Below, piece by piece: positions 1 through 9,903 of a stretch of DNA of 64,000 nucleotides (within the stretch, counting starts at the first letter, position 1; every line of letters begins with the position of its first letter). The DNA comes from Barthelona sp. PCE (taxonomy: Eukaryota; Metamonada: BaSk clade), in NCBI GenBank assembly GCA_040285745.1, contig JAUFOR010000008.1, positions 1,426,001-1,490,000 on the forward strand, read 5' to 3'. The position numbers and the translations under genes were made by a program. Below the pieces are notes generated by a model. That model made no database searches, was not told the DNA's origin, and saw only the letters and a program-made list of their open reading frames with translations.

Positions 1-948
1 CTTCTTTGTGAGTGCGCAATTCAACAAACGTGTCTTCAGAGGTATTGATTCTTTGACAACGGGTTCCGGCTTCTCTTCTTTGATAGGGAGTGCCTTACAA
101 ACAACATGACGTTCAAGGATATCAAAACGCTTAACGTAGCCCTCTTGACAAGCTGAAAGTCTCAAATCCTCACAGATGGCGTGCTCAGGACATTTGTTGC
201 ACTTGATAAGCCAGGATTCTCCTTCCATCTGTTCACAGAAAGGGTAAAACGCAGGTAGAATGTAAAAAGTTGCCAGACCAAGCAATAAAAAGGTAACTAA
301 AAGAGTAAAACACACAGACTTACCCTTGTGCTCCTCATCATCGGTCTCCTCATCACTGTCATCATACACCGGCAGCTGGTCCTCCATAGTTTCAATGTCT
401 GGCAAGTCAGGAAGTTCAGTCTCAGGGAACTCCTCTTCCATGTCCTCGATCTCTTCAACAGCTTCCATGACCTCCTCTACAATTTCCTCCGGGGCAGGGG
501 AGAGGGAACGCCTCTTTGGAGTCTGTGAAAAACGCTTCTTAATCTCAACTTCACCAATTCCTTCACCAAGGCCTATACGACCATCACGAGGTGTTGCGGA
601 ACGACGGCGCAAGTTAAAGGTACGCTTGGGTGTGTTGATTTCGCGCTTAGGGGTAGCACGACGACGGGAACTCATTGGAACGACGGGTTCAAGCTCTTCA
701 ACTTCTTCCTCTTCGCTCAATTCTTCCTTCTTCTCAATTGGTTCTTCCAACTCTTCTTCTGATTCCTCTGACTCATCATTGAAATACAGGGGGAGGATAT
801 GATTATTGTATAGAGATACGTACTGCTGCTTTCTTACCTTCCTTGGAGGAAGCTCGATCTCATGGTACGTCAGGATCTGTTTCAGCTGCGCGACGGTTAA
901 GTTAGTGCCGTCCTGCGGTAAATCGAAGTTTAAACCAGGTACTGACAT
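1..948 (-). CDS. Src1/Heh/MAN1-type inner nuclear membrane protein (C-terminus cut by window edge)
   Basis: Open frame of 316 codons running off the left edge, starting at ATG 948-946. Residues about 17-50 form a helix-extension-helix (HeH) fold with the typical LTVAQLKQIL...ELPPRK...YVSLYN pattern. A long acidic and Ser/Arg-rich linker follows, with repeated ATPKR/TPKR motifs that could be Cdk sites. One hydrophobic segment lies near residues 210-233. After it comes the start of a Man1-Src1 C-terminal (MSC) domain, seen as CNKCPEHAIC followed by C-x-EGYV and VCKAL. Family members sit in the inner nuclear membrane, bind chromatin with the N-terminus and help in pore assembly and envelope sealing. 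The domain order and cysteine spacing make the family call strong; function is inferred from the family. A second transmembrane span and winged-helix end would lie beyond the edge. Confidence 0.85.
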   Translation of the reverse strand, partial: MSVPGLNFDLPQDGTNLTVAQLKQILTYHEIELPPRKVRKQQYVSLYNNHILPLYFNDESEESEEELEEPIEKKEELSEEEEVEELEPVVPMSSRRRATPKREINTPKRTFNLRRRSATPRDGRIGLGEGIGEVEIKKRFSQTPKRRSLSPAPEEIVEEVMEAVEEIEDMEEEFPETELPDLPDIETMEDQLPVYDDSDEETDDEEHKGKSVCFTLLVTFLLLGLATFYILPAFYPFCEQMEGESWLIKCNKCPEHAICEDLRLSACQEGYVKRFDILERHVVCKALPIKEEKPEPVVKESIPLKTRLLNCALTKK

Positions 949-1030
949 TGAAAAGGGATTTAATCGTGAATACAAGCATTTTCGTTGTCCATCGATGGTA
1001 TAGTGTAATTTAGTTCCAAATAACGTCCGG

Positions 1031-1074
1031 CGCACTGCAAGAGAAGATGCTAAAGCATCGAACAAGCGAGTGCC
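1031..1074. other. Two-tier inverted repeat in the Tvp23/Heh spacer
   Basis: GCACT (1032-1036) pairs with AGTGC (1069-1073), and inside it GATGC (1046-1050) pairs with GCATC (1055-1059) across a TAAA loop. It lies between the stop of the Tvp23 gene and the start of the Heh gene, both on the minus strand. It could be a 3' UTR structure, a factor-binding palindrome or chance. No known RNA family was recognised. Confidence 0.3.
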
Positions 1075-1188
1075 TGTTCAACAATTCTTTATTCAATCTA
1101 TCATTAAAATAAAACATAACCAACCTCTTTCAACAATACTCATGTTGTGTGAACTGTAAAAAAAGCGAAAGAACAAAAGAAGCACTAT

Positions 1189-1779
1189 TTACAAATTCTT
1201 CAGCTGATTGCTTACAACGTACTTACCTGCGGAAGCCAAATAAGAGTTGGCCTTTTCCTTGAGCTTGGCCTGTCTATCCTTAGAACAACGAATGAATCCA
1301 AGAAGGTTGGCACCATTTAAGGCAATACCGACAAATATAATGACGAGAGCCTTAAGACCACTCATGAATAAGATCAGAAGGACAAAGCCACACCATACTA
1401 GAGTGCTAACCCAGAGACCAGTCCAAAAAACAGTAGAATCTATCTTGGGAATGATGCTCACATCCTCTTTCGATTCATACCTCCATTCACTCTTGCCTGT
1501 TGTGTGGTTGAACTCGCTGTACCACTTAAGGCCCACGAGTAACCTTCCAAAAATGTTTTTCGTGGCATAAAAATCAATAGCAAGCAAAAATATTTGAATA
1601 ACACTTTCTTTGATATAACTACTGAAGAAAAAGCTAGATGTGATGAAAAACAATATAGCTAGAGCCTTAAATATAATGTGACACAAACTTGCAACAGGAT
1701 GGCTACTTCCTGAAACTACTTGAGCGACTACTGGCTTTTTGACTTCGCCATCAACGTGGGATGTATCGGGGTCTGACAT
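1189..1779 (-). CDS. TVP23: Tvp23 family Golgi membrane protein (DUF846)
   Basis: 196 residues, close to the usual size. After a short hydrophilic N-terminus the family hallmarks appear in order: SSHPVASLCHIIFKALAIL, then LLAIDFYATKNIFGRLLVGLKW, a conserved RYES near residue 100, the second hydrophobic pair around DSTVFWTGLW, and ANLLGFIRCSKD near residue 160. Four membrane segments are visible. Tvp23 is a multi-pass protein of late-Golgi vesicles that works with Yip-family proteins in retrograde and homotypic traffic. The start is the only good ATG, and the gene is separated from the divergent metallophosphoesterase gene by about 175 bp. The family call is strong; localisation is inferred. 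Confidence 0.92.
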   Translation of the reverse strand: MSDPDTSHVDGEVKKPVVAQVVSGSSHPVASLCHIIFKALAILFFITSSFFFSSYIKESVIQIFLLAIDFYATKNIFGRLLVGLKWYSEFNHTTGKSEWRYESKEDVSIIPKIDSTVFWTGLWVSTLVWCGFVLLILFMSGLKALVIIFVGIALNGANLLGFIRCSKDRQAKLKEKANSYLASAGKYVVSNQLKNL

Positions 1780-1954
1780 AACAACAATAAATGCGTGTAA
1801 GAGAGAAAAAGGGTTGTAAAGACAAAAACAATCGTTTACTTTGGATTACACTCGATACATATATTATTCAACCAGTTTAAATCGAATAAATCGACCATTA
1901 CACAAACAGAAGAACCATACAAAGTCTTGCAATCTTGTTGAAACAATTAGTACT

Positions 1955-2836
1955 ATGTTTCAAGCTGAAAAATATGATACGTTGGCATCATACTACAAAA
2001 TTCTTGTAGTTTCTGATGTCCATTCCGACTTTGAATCCATAGATAAGCTAATACGCCACATGAGTCATAACAACAATCACAGAGGTGAATTTTTTGATAT
2101 GGTTTTTGTCTTGGGCGACATAGCTAACCTGCCAAACCTCCCCTGCGAATATTCTGAGGATCAAATGAAACAAGCAATTGACGAACTCCAATTGGCTCTT
2201 GTTACTCTTTTAAATCTTGGTCCTGTTTATTTCATTCCCGGAAACCATGACTCACTGGAAGCATTCACCGATTTTAGACCAAAAAGTGACCTAATTAAAT
2301 CTGTTCACAATCGCATCATTAAAATTGATGAAAACCTTACAATAATGGGGTTCGGAGGCTCATCTGACACCGTTTGGTGCGATGAGAATGGAGAAGAGCA
2401 TGTATACTGGGGTGGATACCCGTATAGCGAAGACGTTGATGTAACATTCGCGTCAAACTCCATGCTGGAAAACCTAAAGTATCATGCATCAGAACGTGTG
2501 CTTCTTTTGACGCACCAAGGCCCTGCAAATTCAGCAAAAACAGTTGTGACCAAATTTCAGTCCAACTCCTTTGATCTAGAAAATTCCGAAAAACTTCCTT
2601 TATACACAGGGTCTGTTGCAATTCAAAATCTTACTGAAGAGATTTCACGCCACAACCAGTTGCTGGGATTGCTGCATGGCCACACCCATTGCATGTACGG
2701 GATCGATTCTATCCATGCAAACGGTAATGAGATCCCGGTTATGAACCCTGGTGCTCTAAAGAACCAACGCTACGGTGTCTTAAAGATCTCAAAGATTTCA
2801 AACGATCTGGATTTCCAGCTGCACCAATTTGAATAA
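1955..2836 (+). CDS. Calcineurin-like metallophosphoesterase
   Basis: 293 residues from ATG 1955. An upstream in-frame start at 1841 would add a poorly conserved 38-residue lead, so the internal ATG, which puts the first metal motif near residue 16, is preferred. The two-metal signature is complete and in order: VVSDVHSD, VLGDIANL, IPGNHDS, LLTHQGP, and GHTH near residue 240, followed by VMNPGAL. This arrangement resembles small cytosolic phosphoesterases of the MPPED/YfcE-like group. The substrate is unknown; a phosphodiester or phosphomonoester is inferred from the fold. The stop codon TAA directly abuts the opposing stop of the phosphodiesterase gene with no base between them, so the mature mRNAs must overlap at their 3' ends. 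Confidence 0.85.
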   Translation: MFQAEKYDTLASYYKILVVSDVHSDFESIDKLIRHMSHNNNHRGEFFDMVFVLGDIANLPNLPCEYSEDQMKQAIDELQLALVTLLNLGPVYFIPGNHDSLEAFTDFRPKSDLIKSVHNRIIKIDENLTIMGFGGSSDTVWCDENGEEHVYWGGYPYSEDVDVTFASNSMLENLKYHASERVLLLTHQGPANSAKTVVTKFQSNSFDLENSEKLPLYTGSVAIQNLTEEISRHNQLLGLLHGHTHCMYGIDSIHANGNEIPVMNPGALKNQRYGVLKISKISNDLDFQLHQFE

Positions 2837-5278
2837 TCACTCAATCGAAATCGAAAGAACGTCATGCTCATCAAAGGAATCCACGTTCATTTGCAGCTCG
2901 AACTCCCTTGGACTATCATCAATGCTCATTCGATCTAACAAGGTCAGGTCAGGAAGACTCATCTCCACTGGACTTGTTGGCGCCAACGGTGATGAAATAG
3001 GCCGCCTAGCTGTGTTTGGTATTGTCATGATCGGCATGGAAGGACTGTGTAAAGGCGATGGTGCACTAGAGTTGGAAGGGGAATGACGTGCTGTTGGGTT
3101 GAACTGAATATCTCTCCACAGATGAAGATTCTCTGCCACGTGGTCCTCAAACTCGTGTAAGTCCATACAAAACGCAGTCAGGGACTTGAACAAAGGTAGA
3201 CAAATGAACTCTAGGAATCCAATCTCCAATAGCGCCAACCGCTCTGTGGTGTCGTCTGTGAGCCTATCAAAGTAATCAGAAATCGGTATATCGTACGCAC
3301 GTTCCTGGTCTCCTTGGAAGAAGAATTCTTCTCTTAAACGAAGGGCCCAATCTCTGTGAATATCAAAAGGTTTCGCAACGTTACCAACATCTGCACATTT
3401 TAACAAGATAACCGCAAGCTTGATTCGATGAGAGCTTTCAAATTTGTTAAAGTTGGGACTCAGCAAATTAAAGTCGTTAACCAACGTCCTGTGAGAAGAC
3501 ATATCTGTACCCAAAACACATCTGATAATAAACTTTCTAAAGATGTTATAGTTGCGATAGGACATTCCTTCAAGGAAATTAAGAATAGGGACTTTTAATA
3601 TGTAAAAAAGGGTCTTTAAATGAAGGTTTTCCAAGGGAGAGTTGTCATTGAATTTTATAGTAAACTCGTGTTGAATCTTGTGTAAGAAGTTGGATGAAAC
3701 ACCAGGATGCCTTATATCATGAGCCAAAGCTGCAATAAATAAGGAAAATAGCTCAATTGTTAAAAAATTTTCAGAAAGATTTCCAATTCGAATAAGTTGG
3801 TACAGTGTAAAGAATACATCAAGACAATGAACAAAATTATGAAATGAATTATTATAATAGTAATACTGCAAAATCCTAATGAACGAGAAAAAACGTTTTC
3901 GATTGACAACCAGAATATCATAGAAATTAAAATATTTCATGACGCTATCAATATGCGCTGTAATTACATCCAGCTCGAGCGTTAAGACATTAAAGGTAAG
4001 GTCTATGCTCGGCATAACGCCCCTCAGTGTGTTGAGGCACACAAAATCATCAATCGGGGATGAAGGTGAAATCATTGCTGTTGCGCTCGTGTAGAATCTC
4101 CCACCAAATGGTTTTAACGGCGGGCGATAGCTCTCCGTGATGATGACAGCGCCCTCGCCCTCGATCTCAACAATTCCTATATTAGAATGACTGTTGGGCA
4201 CAATTTTTGCTGCACTGTCAATGTAATACGTCTTCTTCATGAAACTGAGACGCCTATTTCCTTGTGTAGGAGGGTGCAACGAGTAGTTGTCGATGCTTGG
4301 CCCCGCTGTATTCAACTGTGTCGATAAAAACCTCTTAAGATCAGGGGGAAAGTGTTGCAACGTGGCATCGTACGAATTCATAACATTATAGTATGAGGCA
4401 ACGTCCGATATGCTCTTTGCAATAACGTCTCGCCCAAGATCTGGGTTGTGGTCGATCGAGTCAACCAGCGTCAGCAAACTCTGCTGGATAGTGTGCATTG
4501 TTTTATGAACAGCATCAATATCGTGCTTTGCAAACAAATCAGAGACAGACCCCTCGTGGTACTGCTGCCTCCGCTTATGCACAAAGGACCTGCTGAGCCT
4601 CAGAGACTTGCCACTCGTGGGAGTCGTGACATCCTCTGTAGGAACCTCAAAGTCGGCATCACTATCTCTCTCAAAAAAGCCGCTCGACTGAATAACGCTC
4701 AGCTGGTTCGTCATAGTGTGTGGGGAGTGGGGCGATACCGGTGATGACGTGCTCAACAGACTGTTCAGTGAATCAGTCGAAGGGACTCCTGCCAAGGCGA
4801 TCTGGCTAATGAGGTTGGCGGCCTCTAGCGAGGATGAGATGAGATCAAGGCATAGATTAAAGGTGTCTTCGAAGTATTCCCGACTAAATTCTGTTGCTGG
4901 GTTGTGAATGATAATGCTTGAACAAACGATTCCGTTCTCAATCTCAATAATCCCAAATTGAGGAATGACTGTACGAAGCCCCATAATATCGGTGAGTGAG
5001 TACGGTGATATATCATCATCGTTGAAAAGAACAAGAAGAGGCATCCGTTCCAAAAATATGACTGAGTTTTCTGTGAGCACGTTCTCGACCTCCTGATATG
5101 TAGAATATATCTGCACAGGCCTTGTAACAATAGATTTGAGATCTAATACAAGGTTTTCAGATGGATTAATAAAGAATATTGGCACAAGTTGGTCGTAGAC
5201 AAAAGAATCTATATCTACAGCATCCTCGATACATATAGGATCTACCCTGACTGTATTTGTCTTCAAAGGCGATGTCAT
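2837..5278 (-). CDS. Class I 3',5'-cyclic nucleotide phosphodiesterase
   Basis: 813 residues. The C-terminal third is a PDE catalytic domain: NSFHNFVHCLDV supplies the first metal histidines, ALAHDIRHPG near residue 520 the HD pair, and CADVGNVAKPFD...REEFFFQGDQE the conserved second aspartate and helix. It hydrolyses cAMP and/or cGMP in the cytosol. Residues about 30-130 look like a divergent alpha/beta sensor (runs such as MPLLVLFNDDD and FGIIEIENGIV), which would recall the receiver-like region of PDE8, but this is a weak inference. The middle is Ser/Thr-rich with likely phosphorylation sites, and the last 80 residues are Pro/Ser-rich and acidic. It is convergent with, and directly touching, the metallophosphoesterase gene. 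The catalytic call is strong; nucleotide preference cannot be read from sequence. Confidence 0.9.
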   Translation of the reverse strand: MTSPLKTNTVRVDPICIEDAVDIDSFVYDQLVPIFFINPSENLVLDLKSIVTRPVQIYSTYQEVENVLTENSVIFLERMPLLVLFNDDDISPYSLTDIMGLRTVIPQFGIIEIENGIVCSSIIIHNPATEFSREYFEDTFNLCLDLISSSLEAANLISQIALAGVPSTDSLNSLLSTSSPVSPHSPHTMTNQLSVIQSSGFFERDSDADFEVPTEDVTTPTSGKSLRLSRSFVHKRRQQYHEGSVSDLFAKHDIDAVHKTMHTIQQSLLTLVDSIDHNPDLGRDVIAKSISDVASYYNVMNSYDATLQHFPPDLKRFLSTQLNTAGPSIDNYSLHPPTQGNRRLSFMKKTYYIDSAAKIVPNSHSNIGIVEIEGEGAVIITESYRPPLKPFGGRFYTSATAMISPSSPIDDFVCLNTLRGVMPSIDLTFNVLTLELDVITAHIDSVMKYFNFYDILVVNRKRFFSFIRILQYYYYNNSFHNFVHCLDVFFTLYQLIRIGNLSENFLTIELFSLFIAALAHDIRHPGVSSNFLHKIQHEFTIKFNDNSPLENLHLKTLFYILKVPILNFLEGMSYRNYNIFRKFIIRCVLGTDMSSHRTLVNDFNLLSPNFNKFESSHRIKLAVILLKCADVGNVAKPFDIHRDWALRLREEFFFQGDQERAYDIPISDYFDRLTDDTTERLALLEIGFLEFICLPLFKSLTAFCMDLHEFEDHVAENLHLWRDIQFNPTARHSPSNSSAPSPLHSPSMPIMTIPNTARRPISSPLAPTSPVEMSLPDLTLLDRMSIDDSPREFELQMNVDSFDEHDVLSISIE

Positions 5279-5513
5279 TATCAGACAAAGAAATGGAAAA
5301 ATCGTCTAACAAATTCTGAAGCTTTCAAACTTTTCTGATGATGTTTAAAAAAGTGGTTTATCCAGAAAACATGTGTATGTGAATCGACAATGTAAAAAAT
5401 CTGCCTGCTACAGTCTATTTTCGATTTTCTGTACTTTACCAACTTACATTGGGCATTAAATCAATTATTTCCTCCATTAATGATAGTGGCAAAAGAAATC
5501 GAAAAAATTTCTC
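5279..5513. promoter_or_regulatory. Divergent promoter region between PDE and Nup155-like genes
   Basis: The 235-bp spacer between two divergent start codons is AT-rich with several A and T tracts. No specific factor site was recognised. It must hold both 5' UTRs and promoters. Confidence 0.4.
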
Positions 5514-8500
5514 TTGTTTCTAATTTCTAAGCAATATCACATTTGGGCAATGCAAACGGGAAACCAAAAACCATCGTTCTCCGAACTGGACGGGGTGGGG
5601 AAAACCATAGATGCTATCATAACGAAAGACAGCGAAAAAAAGACGTTACGTCATTTTAGCACCCAGAAAAGCACTTCATCGCTTGTTTTAGAGGTATGCC
5701 TATTCATTACACAGCCAATTAACTTTTAGAACTTCACACTCAATGACTGCACAAAAAAACAGCTCCCTTCTTTGATTTCGGAAAAATCAACACGCATGAG
5801 AAGCAACTACAACATGGGCCTCCTCGAAGAGATCAATCACGTATACGTAGTCGTTGACAACATGCTTTATTTATGGAATTACGACTTTTCACGCACACAC
5901 CATAATCGCGACAACTCAAATATTGTCCAGATTGACTCGATCGACCAGCTTATCGGAGCAGTTGCCATTGTCAAACCAAAACAGGATGTTTTCCGACAAG
6001 ATGTCGAATATCTCCTTGTTGTGGGTACATCTGTACAGGTACACATCTTTGCGCTTGTATTCAGCGTCCGAGGCAACTATAGATCACCCCTACGTGCCGT
6101 TGACACTAATCTTAGTGTTGTCACCGATGATGTTCCGGTCTCTTGTATTACGGGCTTCAATGACCGCATTCTCTACGCGGGCGTGGATGGTGTGCTCCAT
6201 GAGCTGCTGTACAGGACAGAGACTGGCATTTTCTCGAAGTGGAAGACAAAAACCAAATGTCTGAGCTACCGTTTCTTGCACAATTTTATCCCTAAGATAC
6301 TGTTCTTCAAGCGTAACATGCCCATTGTGCAGATGGAAATCGACCACGATCGGAAGATCCTGTACACCCTTCACCGTAACAAGGATCGGTCAGGTCTGAC
6401 CATATTCTCACTCGCTTCAAATCGCGTTTTGGGACACTATACATACGCACAACTGACGGCCTTGATCCGGGTTAGCTCTGTCAACCTGCAGTCGCAAACC
6501 ATGATGCATATCAAGACGCTCAACATTAAGCAGGCTCATTTGTTGGTTATTCTCAACAATGGAGTTAAGATCTACCTGAAGATGGGACGCGGCAATGGCC
6601 AACTGCAGTTACACCGTATTCGTCTGTCGTATAACTTCAATATTGAGAACAAGGAAACAAAAGAGATCTACAGATTCTTCAACAATAACAGCGTTAAGAA
6701 ATGTTTTACAAGTGGTGATCTCAACATCATGAGTGGTGTCTACGAACATGGGCAGTCCAAGGTCGTTGGCTTCTGGTCGCTTTCACGTGGCATAGAATCG
6801 TGTGACTCTATCAATACCCAAGGTATCATCTATGATATTAAGCAGTTGCCGATCCCCGAGATGGGAGACAGACGCGACCAGATTGTAGTCGACAACGACC
6901 TCCTCGTGCAGGTCTACGGCGAGAATCGTAAGTACGTTGTTCTACTCAGCAACGGTATCTATCTCGTTGAGAAGGAATTGCCCATACACAAGCTGGAGAA
7001 GGCCCTCAATTCACCGAATGAGAGATACGACATCATCAGCCGCTATCAGGATGGCTACGGCCGCCACGAACTTGCAGTCATGCTTCTGCAAATCATCACA
7101 AGGAGTAACACGGCTTCTGTGCACCACGCGGACCGTATGCTGTTGGAGCTGAATACAAACCCGTCTGGGAACATTGCTCGCAGAGGCACACACCGTGCTG
7201 TCGACCTTGAGAGCATTTTCCCGTATTCGGACAAGGCGTTCTCCAAGTTCAACCCAAGTACGTTATTGCTGAGTCTCTCTGTCTACTTTTCCCGTCTTGT
7301 TCAGCCTTTTTGGTCGAACAGATTCCTGGAGAAAATCAGCGAGATGCAGCCAACATCGTTCCTTTCTTTGTTGAGCCCAAGAAAACGCCGTGCCAACGAG
7401 GTTGGTCAGATTGGAAAAGGTGCTTCAAAGGTACCCGCCAATACATACCGCATCACTTGGAGCCATGAAAGAATCAACACTTATCTGCAACATATTGAGG
7501 AACTATCGCACTTCATCAAGCGTACACGTACCAACTGGGACAAACGCCCTGCAGGTGTTGATGAGAGTGTTTGGAACCACGAACGCATCATGGGCATAGG
7601 CCTCTGCCAGCTAATCAAGCGCACTGTCGAGGCGCTCAAGTATTTGAGAACAATCCGCGAGTACCTCTCAAACAAGAATGCAGCTATTGTGAGCGACACG
7701 CCAATCAAGGAACTGATATTTTCAGACTTCTGTAACACGCAGAAGGGGTTGGACGTGTGTCGTGGGATGCTCTCCAGTGTTTCCTTACGTGACATGGACG
7801 ATGAATACGTCAGGATGCTCCAAACAGAGTGTTCTCTCTTTTTCACAGGTTCTGACTTTGCACAGATCAGAGGCCTTCAGCTTCTGGAGCAGGCCACGAA
7901 GTTGTATTCGGAGATCGCACCCGGTCTCGCCAACTCTATGGTGGACCACGCGCAGAGCAACCGTAACCTAGACAAGATGCATAAGCTTTTCAGAGAAGCA
8001 GTTATCCATCTCAAGAGAGCCAATATCACAGAATCTCTGACGGCGTCCGTTATTTCGAAGCTGCACCGTTGCGAAGTCTATGATGGAATTCCGCCATTAT
8101 TAGCAAACCCAATCACGTTCCACCTCATTGATGACATCATTGAGTCTCTCGTGACCATGATGCTCAGCGCTGATCCAGAGCACGAGATGGTGTGCGCGCA
8201 ACGCTGCCTTGCCTTGTTTAGAGCAATCAAGGAGACGCGCAACGAGAATTTGATGAGGCACGTCTTTGACAGGTTGTTACTACACGCAGAATCAGTCACC
8301 ATGCTGTACGAGTACTTTGCAGAGACGGAAACCCTCGAACGCTACTTGCATGACATTGCTGTAGGACAAGACAGACTCAAGCCAGTTGGGGACACGTACA
8401 GGTTCGATTCCAATGAGACTGTTTTCCGCCGTCAAGATCTTATTGCTGAGCTATTCATCCATAAGGGTCAGCAACAGGATGCCTTTACTGTTCTCGTCAA

Positions 8501-9206
8501 GTACGCAATGGCTGAAGATCATGTAGATATCGCTGACCGTGTCAGATACCTTAGCAGAGCCAAACAAGTCGCCTCCACTGTTCACGTCGATAGTGCAAAA
8601 CGGCAGCAGGCTGATGAGATGCTTGATATTGCACTCCTTCAAAAGCAAACGTACGATCGCGTCAAGCACTCTGATTCAGAGTTTGTTGAACACTTGCACG
8701 TCAGCATTTTGGGCTACGATGATCTATTCCAATGTGCCTATCTCAACAAGCTTTATGACATCTGCCTCAGTATAGCATGCAATGCAAACTCACTTGCTGA
8801 TGGAGTCGTTTACCAGATATGGGAAAATATTTTTTCCGAAATTTTTGATTCAATGTCGATGACAATTAGCATATCAGCGCTTGTCACATCTCTCTCTCGA
8901 TACAGCGTGTACTGTGAGTCGTGTCCATTTGATCTACTGATGCCTGAACTCCACAAGGTTCTTTCTGACGAACACGCAGTTGATATTCTATTGCAGGCTG
9001 ATTTCAGAGCTGATGTTGTGTTCGTTGGCATGGTTAGGTGTGCTGGGTCCAGTGACGAGCCTTACATTGCCCGACTTGCATTAAGCGAGGCGGAATATTT
9101 GCTCGATAATGAAGCTTTTATTTCAGATATTCGATACAGAGACATTATTTCTGAAAACCGCCCTAGAATCCGTGCAACAAGAAATCGCCTTGAAAGAAGG
9201 AGATAA
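5514..9206 (+). CDS. Nup155/Nup170-type scaffold nucleoporin, two exons
   Basis: Exon 1 is 5514-5693, a 36-nt intron is 5694-5729, and exon 2 is 5730-9206, giving about 1218 residues in phase 0. A second ATG at 5550 would trim 12 residues. After the splice the family hallmark appears: MGLLEEINHVYVVVDNM-LYLWNY near residue 89, followed by GAVAIVKPK and YLLVVGTSVQVHIFAL, as in the N-terminal beta-propeller of Nup155. The second half is a helical solenoid with FCNTQKG and QIRGLQLLEQATKLY-like stretches. The protein belongs to the inner ring of the nuclear pore and links the membrane to the scaffold. Length is close to the usual 1300-1400. Without the intron the conserved upstream LPSLISEKS stretch would be lost. 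The family call is strong. Confidence 0.9.
5694..5729 (+). other. 36-nt spliceosomal intron in the Nup155-like gene
   Basis: The donor is GAG|GTATGC and the acceptor TTTTAG|AAC. A branch-like TTAAC lies immediately before the TTTTAG, leaving almost no space between branch and acceptor. The length is a multiple of three, but the acceptor TAG is itself an in-frame stop, so retention would truncate the protein after about 70 residues. Removing it joins two open frames in phase 0. Confidence 0.8.
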
Positions 9207-9420
9207 TAAACTTATAATGACTTTGCTCTTCACAATGTTCTCTTTTGCTCTGCTATTTCATTAAACATCAGGTTAGCAATCAGAACAATCTTTTTAATTC
9301 ATACGATCACACAAAACACTACACAACGAGGTATTTTTTTGGACTTTAATCCTTATTGATAAGCAGATAAATAAAACTGAGTTTCAAAGACAATTCGTTT
9401 TCATTTTATTGACTATTATC

Positions 9421-9876
9421 ATGGATTCTAATCTTTTAAATCGAGCAATGCTGAGGTTGGATCCGCGGGGGACGGGTAACGTGTCAGTTAACAGTATCCT
9501 AACACAGTTCAGAAGATTAAAGTTTAAGATATCGCGAACAGCAGTAGAAGATGGAGTTTGGTCCATAGATTCAGACGGTAACGGATATCTTAGTCACGCA
9601 GACATAGAAAATACAATAGAACAAGCAAAAACCGACAGAACAGCACCAACCAAAATTATTAACCTTGTAGAATTCCTGGGCTATGAAGAGGACGGTTATA
9701 TCACGTTGGACCAGTGTATATTGCTGCTGGCAAGCCGCTTTGGGAAGCTATTAACGCAGGCAGATATCCACAACCTCTGGTTCGATACATCAAGTGGTCT
9801 CAGTGATATGAACGAACTTGTTTCATATGCTGAGTTTCTCCGACAGTTGGAATTGACCTCCCTCATTATATCATAA
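9421..9876 (+). CDS. EF-hand calcium-binding protein
   Basis: 151 residues from ATG 9421. The second EF loop is canonical: DSDGNGYLSHADI, with acidic or oxygen ligands at positions 1, 3, 5 and 9. The first (DPRGTGNVSVNS), third (EEDGYITLDQ) and fourth (after LWFDTSSG) are degenerate. This four-hand layout and size match calmodulin/centrin-like sensors, but the loops are poorer than in true calmodulin, so it may bind one or two calcium ions. The partner is unknown. It is convergent with the basic protein gene, 27 bp between stops. Confidence 0.75.
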   Translation: MDSNLLNRAMLRLDPRGTGNVSVNSILTQFRRLKFKISRTAVEDGVWSIDSDGNGYLSHADIENTIEQAKTDRTAPTKIINLVEFLGYEEDGYITLDQCILLLASRFGKLLTQADIHNLWFDTSSGLSDMNELVSYAEFLRQLELTSLIIS

Positions 9877-9903
9877 TCGTGTAAATTTTTTTTTCTTTAT
9901 TCA

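Noticed and set aside
326-802. Plus-strand serine-rich open frame of 158 codons
   Set aside because: It is the antisense shadow of the acidic linker of the Src1/Heh gene, which has recognisable domains on both sides on the minus strand.
7011-9031. Several open frames of 60-120 codons antisense or out of frame within the Nup155-like gene
   Set aside because: They lie wholly inside a gene with conserved protein sequence and show no own features.
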